Notes: a model not told the origin generated them from the letters alone. 64,000 nucleotides of DNA from Pseudoruegeria sp. SK021 (GCF_002119405.1 NZ_MTBG01000019.1:1-64000), one strand, 5' to 3'; counted from the first letter of the stretch, positions 47,763 through 57,676 are shown. Numbers and translations are program-made.

Positions 47763-48836
47763 TCAAGAGGCAACAGCGCCGTTGTCTGCCAGTTCAATCG
47801 CCGCTTCCAGTTCCGGCAGGGCTGCGGTCACAGCGTCGGGGCTGAGATCGTCCAAATGCACACCGGCGACGACGGCATCGCTGTGCCGGTCTGCGGATTT
47901 ACCATAGCGCGGATCGTAATGGTGCAGCATCAACGCCGCAGCCACCTGCTGAAACGCGCCCTCGGCCACCAGCCCTTGCCATTCGGCGATACGCGCCGCG
48001 CCGTGCAACGGCTTCAACTTGCCGATCAAGGCGCTGAATCCCGCTGGATCTGCGACAAGATCGGCATAAGCATGCGGGAAGAACGCCGCACGCGCCGCCA
48101 ACGGCACCTCGATCTGTACCCGAGGCGCGATGATCATGCCGCGCCAGATTTGCGGCGGCACCAGCAGATTGCCGACCTTGCTGCTTTCGGCCTCGACCAG
48201 AACCGGACGCGCCGGATCAAACCGCGACAAGGTGCGCGCGATCGTGCTTTCAAACCATTTCTGGCTGGGTTGCGGATCCGCCTGCCCGCCAAAGACCGAG
48301 CCGCGATGCCGGGCCAGCCCTTCCAGATCCAGCACCTGCGCGCCGCGCTCGGCCAGACGGTGCAGCAACGCGGTCTTGCCGGTACAGGTCATGCCTTCCA
48401 GCACCACCAGCCGATGCGCCAAAGGCCGGTCATACAGCGCCTCAACCACCAACCGACGATAGGTCCGATAGCCGCCATTAAGGATCTCGGCCCGCCAACC
48501 GATCTCACGCAACAGCCAGCCAAAGGTGCCCGAGCGTTGCCCGCCGCGCCAGCAATAGACCAAGGGCCGCCAAGCCCCATCCCGATCCGCCAATGCTGTA
48601 TCCACATGGTGGGCCACATTCCGCAGCACCAGCGCGGCCCCCATCTTGCGGGCCCCGAAACGGCTTTGTTGCACATACATGGTGCCAACCCGGGCGCGTT
48701 CGTCATTGTCGAGAACCGGCAGGCTGATCGCCCCCGGCACCCGGTCTTCGGCAAATTCATCGGGCGAGCGGGCATCGATGAGGTCATCGAACCCGGCGGC
48801 GTCCAGATCGGACAGGTTGGTCAGGTGAAAAGTCAT
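47763..48836 (-). CDS. mnmH: tRNA 2-selenouridine synthase
   Basis: 357 aa. The N-terminal rhodanese domain carries Cys95 in LVYCWRGGQRSG. A P-loop domain follows (GMTCTGKTALLHRL, residues 148-160), with LDLEGLARHRGSVFGG. The enzyme swaps sulfur for selenium at wobble 2-thiouridine of tRNAs for Lys, Glu and Gln, via a geranylated intermediate, using selenophosphate from SelD. selD is 0.6 kb away in convergent orientation. It is 46 bases downstream of the ABC permease gene on the same strand. Confidence 0.94.
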   Translation of the reverse strand: MTFHLTNLSDLDAAGFDDLIDARSPDEFAEDRVPGAISLPVLDNDERARVGTMYVQQSRFGARKMGAALVLRNVAHHVDTALADRDGAWRPLVYCWRGGQRSGTFGWLLREIGWRAEILNGGYRTYRRLVVEALYDRPLAHRLVVLEGMTCTGKTALLHRLAERGAQVLDLEGLARHRGSVFGGQADPQPSQKWFESTIARTLSRFDPARPVLVEAESSKVGNLLVPPQIWRGMIIAPRVQIEVPLAARAAFFPHAYADLVADPAGFSALIGKLKPLHGAARIAEWQGLVAEGAFQQVAAALMLHHYDPRYGKSADRHSDAVVAGVHLDDLSPDAVTAALPELEAAIELADNGAVAS

Positions 48837-48882
48837 GCCCGTCGATACACTGCCCTTAGCGCCGGGGAAAGGGACCGGCCCG

Positions 48883-51417
48883 TTAATCCTGATTGCGCAA
48901 AATGCGGGCCGGACGCACCGCAAGCGGACGCCATGCAAAGGCCAATCCTGAGATCAGCGTCGCCAGAACCCCGCCCAGAATGATCGTCAGTGCCGACCCC
49001 CATGCCAGCGCGAAGGGCGCGTCCATCACATAAGTCATCACCCCCCATCCCGCAGCCGCCCCAGCGGCCAGCGCCACCAGCCCAGCCGCGCCGCCAAGCA
49101 AGGCGGACCGCAGCGCGAAACTGCCCAAGATGCGTCCACGCGTGGCCCCAAGCGTCTTCAGGATGGCCGCTTCATAGATCCGGCCCCGCTCGCCCGCAGC
49201 CGCCGCACCGATCAACACCACGAAGCCGGTGAGCAGCGTCGCCGCCGCCCCATAGGACGTCGCCGCCGCGATCCCGGCCAGCACGCCCGCGACATTGTCG
49301 ATGGCATCCCGGACCCGGATGGCGGTGATGTTGGGATAGGCCGTCGCCAGATCGCGCAACACGGCGGCCTCCGTCGCCTCATCGGCATAGACCGTCGAGA
49401 TATAGGTATGCGGCGCCCCGGCCAGCGCAGCCGGGTTCATCGTCATCACGAAGCCAATCCCAGCGGTCGAGAAATCCACCACCCGAAAGCTGGTCACCTC
49501 GGCCTCGATCTCGCGCCCCAGCACGTTGACCGTCACCCGGTCACCCAGTTTGAGACCAATTTCCAGCGCCTCTTCTTCGGCAAAGCTCATCTGGGGTGGG
49601 CCAGTGTAATCTTCCGGCCACCAAGCGCCTTGCGTCACGATGGTGCGCGGCGGCGGTGTTGCCGAATAGGTCAGCCCCCGGTCGCCGCGCACCACCCAGT
49701 GATCGCCCGCAACCTCACGCGCCGGACGCCCATTGATCTTGGTAATAACGCCGCGCAGCATCGCCGCCGTATCGGTGCGGCTGACGCCCGCATCACCGTC
49801 CAGCCGGTCGCGGAAGCCGTCGATCTGGTCGGGCTGAATGTCGACAAAGAAATACGACGGCGCCACCGCGGGCAATTCGCCCTGAATGGCCGAGCGCAGG
49901 TTGGTGTCGATCTGGCCAACCGCCGCCAGCACCGTCAGCCCCAGCCCAAGCGACAGCACCACGGACACCGCCGCTTCGTCCGGCCCGCCAACGGCCGCAA
50001 GGGCCAAGCGCAAGGCGGGTCGCCCGCGCAAGACCGGGCTGCGCGACAAGCGCCGGGCCATCCAACGCAACCCCCGCGCCGCCAGTGCCAGCACGGCCAG
50101 CGCCCCGGCAATTCCGCCCGCCGTCCACAACGCCAGCCCCGGCACCCCCGAGAACAGCGCCGCGGCCCCGACCAGCAACAGCAACAGTCCGGCAATCACC
50201 GCCAGATAGGGCAATCGCGGCCAGCCGCCATCCCCCGGCCCCGTCCCCCGGAACAACGCGGCGGGGCGGACCCGCTCGGTCTGGGCCAGCGGCCACAGCA
50301 CGAAAATCAGCGCCGTCAATGTCCCGTACAACGCCGCCTCCAGCAACGGAGCGGGAAAGACGCCAAAGGCAACCGGCACCGGCAACTGCGCCTGAATAAG
50401 CGGTGCCAGCGCCAGCGGCAGTGCCGCGCCCAGAACCACCCCAGCGGTCACTCCGACCACTGTCAGCACCCCCACCTGAATGAGATAGGTGGCAAAAATC
50501 GTGGCGCGGTCAGCGCCCAAGGTTTTCAGCACCGCAATGACCCCGGTTTTGCCCGCCAGATAGGCCCGCACCGAGGCCGAGATCCCGACCCCGCCCACGG
50601 CCAGCCCCGCCAGCCCGACCAACACCAGAAACGCGCCGATGCGTTCGACAAAGCGCTGCACCCCCGGCGCGCCGTTGCGGCTGTCACGCCAGCGCATTCC
50701 GGCATCGCGGAACCGGGTCTCGGCCACGACTTCCAGCGCGGCAAGATCGGTGCCTTCGGGCAGGCTCAGGCGGTATTTCGCGTCAAACAGCGTGCCCTCG
50801 CTTAACAAGCCTGATCCATCCAGATCACTGGCCCGCACAATGGTGCGCGGTCCCAAGCCAAACCCAGCCGATGACGCATCCGGTTCGGTGACCAGCACCG
50901 CCGTCAGGCGGAAGGTCTGCACCCCCAGTTGAAAGGTGTCACCGACCGCCAAGCCCAACCGGTCGATCAGTCCGCGCTGCATCACGGCCCCCGGCAGATC
51001 GCCGGACCCATCCAAAGCCGTCGCCAACGGCATGACCGGGTCCAGGACCACCGCGCCCACCAACGGATACGCAGCGTCCACCGCCTTGACCTGCGTCAGC
51101 CCGCGATCGGCTGCGGTGCCCGCGCCGACCACGGCCATGGACCGAAAATCAATCACCTCCGACAGGCCCGTCGCCGTATCGGCCATCCATGCCCGCTCTG
51201 TCGCGTCGGCCCGGCGATAGGTGAATTCCATCTCGGCATCGCCGCCCAGAATGACCGCGCCTTGATCCGTCAAGCCTGCCTCAATCGCAGCACGGACCAT
51301 GCCGACCGCGGCAATCGCCGTCACCCCAAGGGTCAGGCACAACAGGAAAATCCGAAAGCCCGCCAAGCCACCACGCAATTCACGCCGGGCGATCCGCGCC
51401 GCAACGCGCAGCGTCAT
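48883..51417 (-). CDS. FtsX-type ABC permease, YbbP-like
   Basis: 844 aa. One N-terminal helix precedes a large periplasmic domain. Two FtsX core repeats follow (around residues 250-400 and 715-840), each with about three helices, plus extra helices mid-protein. The C-terminus ends RPLAVRPARILRNQD. This is the YbbP layout, encoded beside ybbA and tesA in many proteobacteria. Substrate unknown; a role in moving lipid or hydrophobic molecules is often suggested. It overlaps the ATPase gene by four bases. Confidence 0.9.
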   Translation of the reverse strand: MTLRVAARIARRELRGGLAGFRIFLLCLTLGVTAIAAVGMVRAAIEAGLTDQGAVILGGDAEMEFTYRRADATERAWMADTATGLSEVIDFRSMAVVGAGTAADRGLTQVKAVDAAYPLVGAVVLDPVMPLATALDGSGDLPGAVMQRGLIDRLGLAVGDTFQLGVQTFRLTAVLVTEPDASSAGFGLGPRTIVRASDLDGSGLLSEGTLFDAKYRLSLPEGTDLAALEVVAETRFRDAGMRWRDSRNGAPGVQRFVERIGAFLVLVGLAGLAVGGVGISASVRAYLAGKTGVIAVLKTLGADRATIFATYLIQVGVLTVVGVTAGVVLGAALPLALAPLIQAQLPVPVAFGVFPAPLLEAALYGTLTALIFVLWPLAQTERVRPAALFRGTGPGDGGWPRLPYLAVIAGLLLLLVGAAALFSGVPGLALWTAGGIAGALAVLALAARGLRWMARRLSRSPVLRGRPALRLALAAVGGPDEAAVSVVLSLGLGLTVLAAVGQIDTNLRSAIQGELPAVAPSYFFVDIQPDQIDGFRDRLDGDAGVSRTDTAAMLRGVITKINGRPAREVAGDHWVVRGDRGLTYSATPPPRTIVTQGAWWPEDYTGPPQMSFAEEEALEIGLKLGDRVTVNVLGREIEAEVTSFRVVDFSTAGIGFVMTMNPAALAGAPHTYISTVYADEATEAAVLRDLATAYPNITAIRVRDAIDNVAGVLAGIAAATSYGAAATLLTGFVVLIGAAAAGERGRIYEAAILKTLGATRGRILGSFALRSALLGGAAGLVALAAGAAAGWGVMTYVMDAPFALAWGSALTIILGGVLATLISGLAFAWRPLAVRPARILRNQD

Positions 51418-52109
51418 TCTGCCGCCCTCGCCGATGCGTCATCGATCACCCGGCCATCCGCCAGATGCAGCACCCGGTCACAGCGCGCCGCCAGTTCCGG
51501 CGCATGAGTGACAAGCACCAGCGTCGCGCCATGTCGGTCCCGCAATCCAAACAGCAGATCCATGATCGCCTGCCCATTGGCCCCGTCCAGATTGCCCGTC
51601 GGCTCATCGGCCAACAGGATCGCCGGGCGCGGTGCCGCCGCCCGGGCCAACGCCACGCGCTGCTGCTCGCCCCCGGACATCTGCGAGGGGTAATGGTCCG
51701 CCCGACTGGCCAGTCCGACCGCCGCCAGTTCTTCGGCGGCACGGTCGAACGCGTCCTTATGTCCGGCCAATTCTAACGGGGTTGCGACATTTTCCAGCGC
51801 GGTCATGGTCGGGATCAGGTGGAAGGATTGAAAGACAACCCCCATATGATCCCTGCGGAACACCGCAAGCTGGTCTTCATCCAGCGCCCCTAAATCGCGG
51901 CCCAGCGCCGTGACTTGCCCCCCCGTGGCGCGGTCCAAGCCGCCCATGAGCATCAGGAGAGACGATTTGCCGGACCCGGATGGCCCCACCAGCCCCAGCG
52001 TTTCACCAGCACTTACCGCCACCGTGATCCCGTGCAGGATGTCCACCGGCCCGGCATTGCCGTCAAGCGTCAGACGCACATCGGTGAGGGATAGGATCGG
52101 GTCGGCCAT
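51414..52109 (-). CDS. ABC transporter ATP-binding protein, YbbA-like
   Basis: 231 aa. Walker A GPSGSGKSSL, Q-loop VVFQSFHLIP, signature MSGGEQQRVALARA, Walker B ILLADEPTGNLD and switch THAPEL are present. This is the LolD/MacB/YbbA class, which pairs with FtsX-type permeases. ATG at 52109 is 17 bases from the divergent tesA start region, so their promoters overlap each other's coding starts. Confidence 0.93.
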   Translation of the reverse strand: MADPILSLTDVRLTLDGNAGPVDILHGITVAVSAGETLGLVGPSGSGKSSLLMLMGGLDRATGGQVTALGRDLGALDEDQLAVFRRDHMGVVFQSFHLIPTMTALENVATPLELAGHKDAFDRAAEELAAVGLASRADHYPSQMSGGEQQRVALARAAAPRPAILLADEPTGNLDGANGQAIMDLLFGLRDRHGATLVLVTHAPELAARCDRVLHLADGRVIDDASARAAE

Positions 52110-52125
52110 AAGTGCGCTCCTGCGG

Positions 52126-52812
52126 TTGCGGCATCCCCTTGCATATGGCGCGACAGCCGCCCATCGCAAGCGCCTGTCGGCAGTTGCCTTGGTCGCCGTC
52201 CTTTCAAGCGGCGCTGCGGTCTGGGCCGAACCGGTTACCATCGCTGCGCTTGGCGACAGCCTGACCCAAGGCTACGGCCTGCCCGAAGGCGACGGATTCG
52301 TCCCGAAAATGGACCAATGGCTGCAAGATCATGGTGCAGAGGCCATAATTCTGAATGCCGGAGTGTCGGGGGACACCACGGCGGGTGGCCTGTCTCGTCT
52401 GGGCTGGACCCTGACCCCTGATGTCGATGCCATGATTGTGTTCTTGGGGGGCAATGACATGCTGCGCGGGCTTGATCCGGCCACCAGCCGCGCCAATCTG
52501 GATGCGATCCTATCCGAGGTTCAGACCCGCAACCTGCCGGTTCTGCTGATTGGCCTGCCCGCCGCCGGAAATTACGGCGCGACGTTTAAATCCGACTTCG
52601 ATGCGATCTATCCCGAGTTGGCGGCCAAATACGGCACCCTTCTGGTGCCAGATTTCTTCGCGGCGCTTCAGGCACAGCCCGGCGGCACGGCCGCGATCCG
52701 TCAGCGCTATTTTCAGGCCGATGGCATTCACCCCAATCCCGATGGTGTGACCCTGATCGTTGACCAGATCGGCCCTGAGGTTGCGAAGCTGATTGAACTG
52801 GCGCAAGACTGA
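52126..52812 (+). CDS. tesA: Arylesterase / thioesterase I (TesA-like SGNH hydrolase)
   Basis: 228-aa periplasmic esterase. A signal peptide (about residues 1-33, ending AAVWA) is followed by block I GDSLTQGYG (nucleophile Ser), NAGVSGDTT, GGND and DGIHPNPDG (Asp-His). There is no ATG before the signal peptide; TTG at 52126 is the best guess. It is divergent from the ybbA/ybbP-like operon, the common tesA-ybbAP arrangement. Confidence 0.92.
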   Translation: MRHPLAYGATAAHRKRLSAVALVAVLSSGAAVWAEPVTIAALGDSLTQGYGLPEGDGFVPKMDQWLQDHGAEAIILNAGVSGDTTAGGLSRLGWTLTPDVDAMIVFLGGNDMLRGLDPATSRANLDAILSEVQTRNLPVLLIGLPAAGNYGATFKSDFDAIYPELAAKYGTLLVPDFFAALQAQPGGTAAIRQRYFQADGIHPNPDGVTLIVDQIGPEVAKLIELAQD

Positions 52813-52874
52813 CCACGCCCCCTGTCCCGCCCCTTTCCGCGCCCTAGGTGACGGGGGGCACGGAGGGCACATCG

Positions 52875-53540
52875 ATGCTGCTACAGGTTCAATCTCTGAC
52901 CAAGACTTATCCGGCAGCACCGGGTACGGATGCGGCTCGGCATGTTCTGTCCGGCGTCTCGCTGACGCTAGATGCTGGCGAGACGTTGGCCCTGACCGGT
53001 GAAAGCGGCAGCGGCAAAAGCACGTTGATGACCCTGATTGCGGGCTTGGACCGCCCCGATAGCGGCCAGATCCGAATCGAAGGGGCCGACATCGCTGGTT
53101 GGCCCGACCGACGCCTTGCCCAGATGCGCCGTCGCCAGATTGGCTTGATCTTTCAGCAGTTCAATTTGATCCCCTCTTTGGATGTCGCGGCAAATCTGGC
53201 GTTTCAGGCCCGGCTTGCGGGCCGCTTTGACCAAGGCTGGACCGCGATCGTGGCCCAGCGGCTGGGCCTTGACGGGCATCTGTCGCTCTATCCCGAACAG
53301 TTGTCCGGTGGCCAGCAGCAGCGCGTCGCCATCGGGCGAGCTTTGGCCGCGCGGCCCGCGCTGGTCTTGGCGGATGAGCCGACCGGCAATCTGGACGAAG
53401 CCACCGCCGACCGGGTCATCGATCTGATGCTGGAGCTGGTGATCGACAGTGGCGCGGGGCTGTTGATGGTCACCCATTCCAGCCGCCTCGCCGCACGGCT
53501 GGGGCGCCGCACCCATCTCAGCCATGGGCGGCTGGCATGA
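52875..53540 (+). CDS. ABC transporter ATP-binding protein, AttE-like
   Basis: 221 aa of the MacB/LolD class. Walker A GESGSGKSTL, Q-loop LIFQQFNLIPS, signature LSGGQQQRVAIGRAL and Walker B LVLADEPTGNLDE are visible. ATG at 52875 has GGAGG eight bases upstream. Its stop overlaps the permease gene by four bases. With the next two genes it forms an AttEFGH-like operon, distinct from the ybbA-like ATPase on the other side of tesA. Confidence 0.92.
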   Translation: MLLQVQSLTKTYPAAPGTDAARHVLSGVSLTLDAGETLALTGESGSGKSTLMTLIAGLDRPDSGQIRIEGADIAGWPDRRLAQMRRRQIGLIFQQFNLIPSLDVAANLAFQARLAGRFDQGWTAIVAQRLGLDGHLSLYPEQLSGGQQQRVAIGRALAARPALVLADEPTGNLDEATADRVIDLMLELVIDSGAGLLMVTHSSRLAARLGRRTHLSHGRLA

Positions 53541-55945
53541 AACGCGCCGCCGCCCACGCGCTGTGGTCCCATTGGCGGCGTCACCCCGGTCAGGCCCTGA
53601 CGCTGGTGCTGGGGCTGGCGCTGGCAACGGCGCTATGGACCGGCGTACAGGCGATCAACGCCGAGGCCCGCGCCAGCTATGCCCGCGCCACCGCCGTGCT
53701 GACACAAGACGCCCAGACAACGCTAATCGCCCGAGATGGCGGCACGATTCCGGTGGCGACCTATGTGCGCCTGCGCCGAGCCGGGTGGCAGGTTGCCCCG
53801 GTGCTGGAAGGTACCACCCGGCTGGCCGGACGCACCGTGACCCTGCTGGGCCTCGATCCGCTGTCCGGGCCGGTGTTGCCCCAAACTGCGCCGCTAGGAT
53901 CCGGTGGCATTGCCCCGTTCATTGGCCCGCCCGGTCAACTTTATGCCGCGCCCGACACCGCCGCCCAACTGAACGGCGCGGTCCAGCCCGAGATCGTCGT
54001 ATCAGACGATCTGCCACCGGATCATCTGATCGGCGATATTGCCCTTGTGGCCCGCCTGCTGGGGCGACCCGATCACCTGACCCGTCTGGTCCTTGCCCCC
54101 GCGCAAGCCACCGACCTGCCCCCCCTCGACCAAATCGCCCCGGCCCTGATCCGGGCCGATCCCGCCCCCGGCTCCGACCTTGCCGGGCTGACCGACAGTT
54201 TTCACCTGAACCTGACCGCCTTCGCCGCGCTGGCCTTCGCGGTGGGCCTGTTCATCGTCCACAGCGCCATCGGCTTGGCGTTCGAACAGCGCCGGCCGAT
54301 GTATCGAACGCTGCGGGCTTTGGGCCTGTCAGCCCGCGCCCTCACCGGCCTTCTGGCGCTGGAACTGCTGGCCGTGGCGCTGATGGCCGGGCTGCTGGGC
54401 GTCGCAATGGGCTATGGCATCGCCGCAGCCCTGCTGCCGGACGTGGCCGCCACCCTGCGCGGTCTCTACGGCGCACCGGCCCGCGATAGCCTTGGGCTGC
54501 GGCCCGGGTGGATCGCCGCCGGGCTGCTCATGTCGCTATTGGGTACGGTGGTGGCGGGCGGTCAGGCCCTGTGGCGTCTGCACCGCCTGCCCATTCTGGC
54601 CAGCGCCGCGCCGCGGGCATGGCGCCGCGCCTCGACCAAGGGGCTGGGCTGGCAGGGTGGGTTGGCGGGGCTGCTGTTGCTGGCGGCAGGCTTGCTGACC
54701 CAAACCGCCGCCCCGCCGCACCTTGGCAGCGCCTTCGCCAGCCTTGCGGCGATGATGCTGGGCGCGGCCCTCGCCCTGCCACCGCTTCTGGCGGGGCTAT
54801 TGGCGCTGGGAACCCGGCTGGCCCGCGGCCCCGTCGCCCAGTGGTTCTGGGCCGACAGCCAACAGCAACTCCCCGGCCTGTCGCTGGCCCTGATGGCGCT
54901 GCTGCTGGCGCTGGCGGCCAATATCGGTGTCTCAACCATGGTCGGCAGTTTTCGCACCACCTTCACCGGGTGGCTGGACCAACGCCTTGTCGCGGACGTT
55001 TATATCGACGCAGGATCGCCCGAAACGGCGCAGGCAGTGTTGCCGGCCCTCCGCCAGACCGCCACCGCCATCCTGCCCCGCATCACCACCGAGGCCCGGC
55101 TGAATGGCCACCCCGGCGAGGTGCAACTTTTGTCCGACGATCACAGCTATCGCGATCACTGGCCGTTGCTCAGCCCCGCCGCCGGGGTGTGGGAGGGGCT
55201 GGCTGAGGGCCGCGGCGCGCTGATCAACGAACAACTGGCCTATCGCAGCGGTCTTGCTCCGGGCGATCCCGTGACCCTCGACGGCACCGCGCTGCCGATC
55301 CTAGCCATCTATTCCGATTACGGCAATCCGCGCCCGCAGGCGATCGTCGGCGCAGCCACCTTTGCCGCGCTGTTCCCCGACCGCGCGGTCCAACGCTACG
55401 GCCTGCACATGGACCCCGAGGACCTGCCCGCCTTGCGCCTTGATCTGGAGGGCCGGTTCGGGTTGCGCCCGGATCAGATCATCGATCAGGCCAGCATCAA
55501 GGCTGCGTCGCTGCGGGTTTTTGAACAGACCTTCACCGTCACTGCCGCACTGAATGTTCTGACCTTGGGGGTCGCTGGCGTCGCGATCCTGACCAGCTTG
55601 CTCACCCTCGCCAGCTTGCGCTTGCCGCAGATTGCGCCGCTCTGGGCGCTGGGGATGACCCGGGCACGTCTGGGGCAGCTTGAACTGTTGCGTGCAGGTG
55701 TCCTTGCCCTGTTCACCGCCATTCTGGCGCTGCCGGTGGGGCTGGCCTTGGCGTGGATATTGCTGGCCCGGGTCAATGTCGCGGCGTTCGGCTGGCGCCT
55801 GCCGATGGTGCTGTTTCCCGGCGATTGGGCGCTATTGGGCGGCATCGCCGTGCTGGCGGCGCTGGCCGCAGCCGCATGGCCCGCGCGCCGCCTTGCCACC
55901 CGCCCTGCCGCCGATCTGCTAAAGGTATTTGCCAGTGAGCGTTAG
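53537..55945 (+). CDS. FtsX-type ABC permease, AttF/AttG-like
   Basis: 802 aa. There is an N-terminal helix (ALTLVLGLALATALWTGVQA), a periplasmic region, FtsX helices around residues 225-350, further helices and a second periplasmic part. A last FtsX set (about 675-800) closes the protein. The length suggests one protein does the work of the separate AttF and AttG permeases. It is very GC-rich. The stop lies inside the next gene's start. Confidence 0.87.
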   Translation: MKRAAAHALWSHWRRHPGQALTLVLGLALATALWTGVQAINAEARASYARATAVLTQDAQTTLIARDGGTIPVATYVRLRRAGWQVAPVLEGTTRLAGRTVTLLGLDPLSGPVLPQTAPLGSGGIAPFIGPPGQLYAAPDTAAQLNGAVQPEIVVSDDLPPDHLIGDIALVARLLGRPDHLTRLVLAPAQATDLPPLDQIAPALIRADPAPGSDLAGLTDSFHLNLTAFAALAFAVGLFIVHSAIGLAFEQRRPMYRTLRALGLSARALTGLLALELLAVALMAGLLGVAMGYGIAAALLPDVAATLRGLYGAPARDSLGLRPGWIAAGLLMSLLGTVVAGGQALWRLHRLPILASAAPRAWRRASTKGLGWQGGLAGLLLLAAGLLTQTAAPPHLGSAFASLAAMMLGAALALPPLLAGLLALGTRLARGPVAQWFWADSQQQLPGLSLALMALLLALAANIGVSTMVGSFRTTFTGWLDQRLVADVYIDAGSPETAQAVLPALRQTATAILPRITTEARLNGHPGEVQLLSDDHSYRDHWPLLSPAAGVWEGLAEGRGALINEQLAYRSGLAPGDPVTLDGTALPILAIYSDYGNPRPQAIVGAATFAALFPDRAVQRYGLHMDPEDLPALRLDLEGRFGLRPDQIIDQASIKAASLRVFEQTFTVTAALNVLTLGVAGVAILTSLLTLASLRLPQIAPLWALGMTRARLGQLELLRAGVLALFTAILALPVGLALAWILLARVNVAAFGWRLPMVLFPGDWALLGGIAVLAALAAAAWPARRLATRPAADLLKVFASER

Positions 55946-57014
55946 ATCCCTTCTCTGCGCCGGGCTCATCGCCCTGCAACCAAGCCTTGGTCTTGCACAG
56001 GGCTTTGCCGGTCTGGCCAGCGATGCCGAGGGCTTTGCCCTGCCCCAGCCGAACCCAAGTTTCAGTTTTCCCCGCGATCACGGCCCCCATCCGGCGTTTC
56101 GCATTGAATGGTGGTATGTCACCGCCAATCTCAGCGACACGGCCGGGCGCGATTACGGCGTTCAGTGGACCCTGTTCCGCTCGGCCCTGCATCCCGGCGA
56201 GACCGCCGGCTGGGACTCGCCGCAAATCTGGTTTGCGCATGCTGCGGTGACCAGCGCCCAGCGCCATCTGGTCGGACAAAGCTATGCCCGGGGCGGCATC
56301 GGGCAGGCCGGCGTCACCGCGACGCCCTTTGCGGCGTTCATTAACGACTGGGCAATGACCGGACGCGCCGGACCGGGCCAAGACGGCCTCAGCGCCCTCG
56401 ACCTGACCGCGCGTGGACCCGATTTTGCCTATGACCTGCAACTGGATGCCGACGGACCGCTCATTCGCCACGGCGATGGCGGCTATTCGGTGAAATCGCC
56501 GCGCGGTCAGGCCAGCTATTACTACGCGCAACCCGGCTACCAAGTCAGCGGTCATCTGGATTTGCCCTCCGGTCCGGTGGCGGTCACCGGGCAGGCGTGG
56601 CTGGACCGGGAATGGTCGTCGCAACCCCTCGCGCCGTCCCAGACCGGCTGGGACTGGTTTTCATTACATCTGGACAGCGGCGACAAGCTGATGGTGTACC
56701 GCCTGCGCGACACCGATGGCGCAGATTTCAACCCCGGCACTTGGATTGGCCAAGATGGCACCGCGCACTATCTGAATGATGGCGAGATCACCCTAACCGC
56801 GCAGGAGACCACCTCAATTGCAACCGCAACCCTTCCCACCACATGGCGGATCACCGTGCCCCATCGGCAGATCGACGTGATCGTCACCGCCCTCAACCCG
56901 CAGGCTTGGATGGACACGACCCCGGCCTATTGGGAAGGTCCGGTGCAGGTCACTGATGCCGCCAGCGGCGGCGCGGTCGGGCGCGGCTATCTTGAGATGA
57001 CCGGCTATGACTGA
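55935..57014 (+). CDS. AttH-like / CrtC-fold lipocalin-type exported protein
   Basis: 359 aa from GTG at 55935, overlapping the permease end by 11 bases, with AAAGG nine bases upstream. A signal peptide (to about residue 22, SLGLAQ) precedes paired lipocalin-like barrels with FRIEWWYVTANLSD and GQAWLDREWSSQPLAPSQTGWDWFSLHL. This is the AttH/hydroxyneurosporene-dehydratase fold. In an ABC operon it is the AttH-type periplasmic partner, so it is probably not a carotenoid enzyme. Confidence 0.88.
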   Translation: MSVRSLLCAGLIALQPSLGLAQGFAGLASDAEGFALPQPNPSFSFPRDHGPHPAFRIEWWYVTANLSDTAGRDYGVQWTLFRSALHPGETAGWDSPQIWFAHAAVTSAQRHLVGQSYARGGIGQAGVTATPFAAFINDWAMTGRAGPGQDGLSALDLTARGPDFAYDLQLDADGPLIRHGDGGYSVKSPRGQASYYYAQPGYQVSGHLDLPSGPVAVTGQAWLDREWSSQPLAPSQTGWDWFSLHLDSGDKLMVYRLRDTDGADFNPGTWIGQDGTAHYLNDGEITLTAQETTSIATATLPTTWRITVPHRQIDVIVTALNPQAWMDTTPAYWEGPVQVTDAASGGAVGRGYLEMTGYD

Positions 57015-57567
57015 CTGGTGGGCCGAGCTCGGACAATTGCAGGACAGGTTCTGGACCTGCCTGTGCGACGGTGCTGCCGGACGCCACCCGGCGGCGCGGT
57101 TTTTGGCCCTTGCAACCGCCGGACAGACCGGCGGCGCCGAGGCGCGCATGGTGGTCCTGCGCGGCGCGGATCGCGGCAACGGCAGCCTAACGGTGCATAC
57201 CGACACCCTATCCGCCAAAGTCAGTGAATTGCGGGCGGATCCCCGGGCATCGCTGCTGTTTTGGGACCCTGATCTGCGCCTGCAAGTGCGCCTGAAGGTC
57301 GAAGTTGGCATCGACACCGGACAGGTGGTGGACGCGGACTGGCAGCGCGTTCCCGAACCGGCCCGCCGGGTTTATGGCATCCTGCCGCCCCCCGGCGCGG
57401 ATCTGACCGCTCCGGTCGATCTGGCAACCTTGCCTGATCGCAGCCGTTTTGCGGTTATGACCTGCACCATCACCCGGATCGACGCTCTGCATCTGGGCCG
57501 CACCACCCACCGGCGGGCCATGTTCCGGCGCAGCGATGATTGGATCGGCCAGTGGATCGCCCCCTAA
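57007..57567 (+). CDS. Pyridoxamine 5'-phosphate oxidase-like flavin-binding protein
   Basis: 186 aa of the split-barrel fold. ARMVVLRGADRGNGSLTVHTDTLSAKVSEL is the FMN/phosphate-side block, and SLLFWDPDLRLQVRLKVEV follows. It overlaps the AttH-like gene by eight bases, so it is in the same operon. It lacks the full PdxH C-terminus; the true substrate may be another flavin- or haem-related compound. Confidence 0.85.
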   Translation: MTDWWAELGQLQDRFWTCLCDGAAGRHPAARFLALATAGQTGGAEARMVVLRGADRGNGSLTVHTDTLSAKVSELRADPRASLLFWDPDLRLQVRLKVEVGIDTGQVVDADWQRVPEPARRVYGILPPPGADLTAPVDLATLPDRSRFAVMTCTITRIDALHLGRTTHRRAMFRRSDDWIGQWIAP

Positions 57568-57676
57568 CCCGCGGCAGGCAAGATGCGCCCCTTGGCGGAT
57601 GGATCCCCGTCCGGTTCAATCTTGCGTTAACCAAGACGCGCTAGCGCTGGTCAGGTGCCCCTGACCGGAGACCCGC

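Noticed and set aside
49408-50805. 465-aa plus-strand frame opposite the YbbP-like permease gene
   Set aside because: Low-complexity Arg/Gln/His composition and no ribosome site; shadow frame.
55935-57014. Carotenoid biosynthesis hydratase CrtC
   Set aside because: The fold is shared, but the ABC-operon setting and lack of any other crt gene favour an AttH-type partner.
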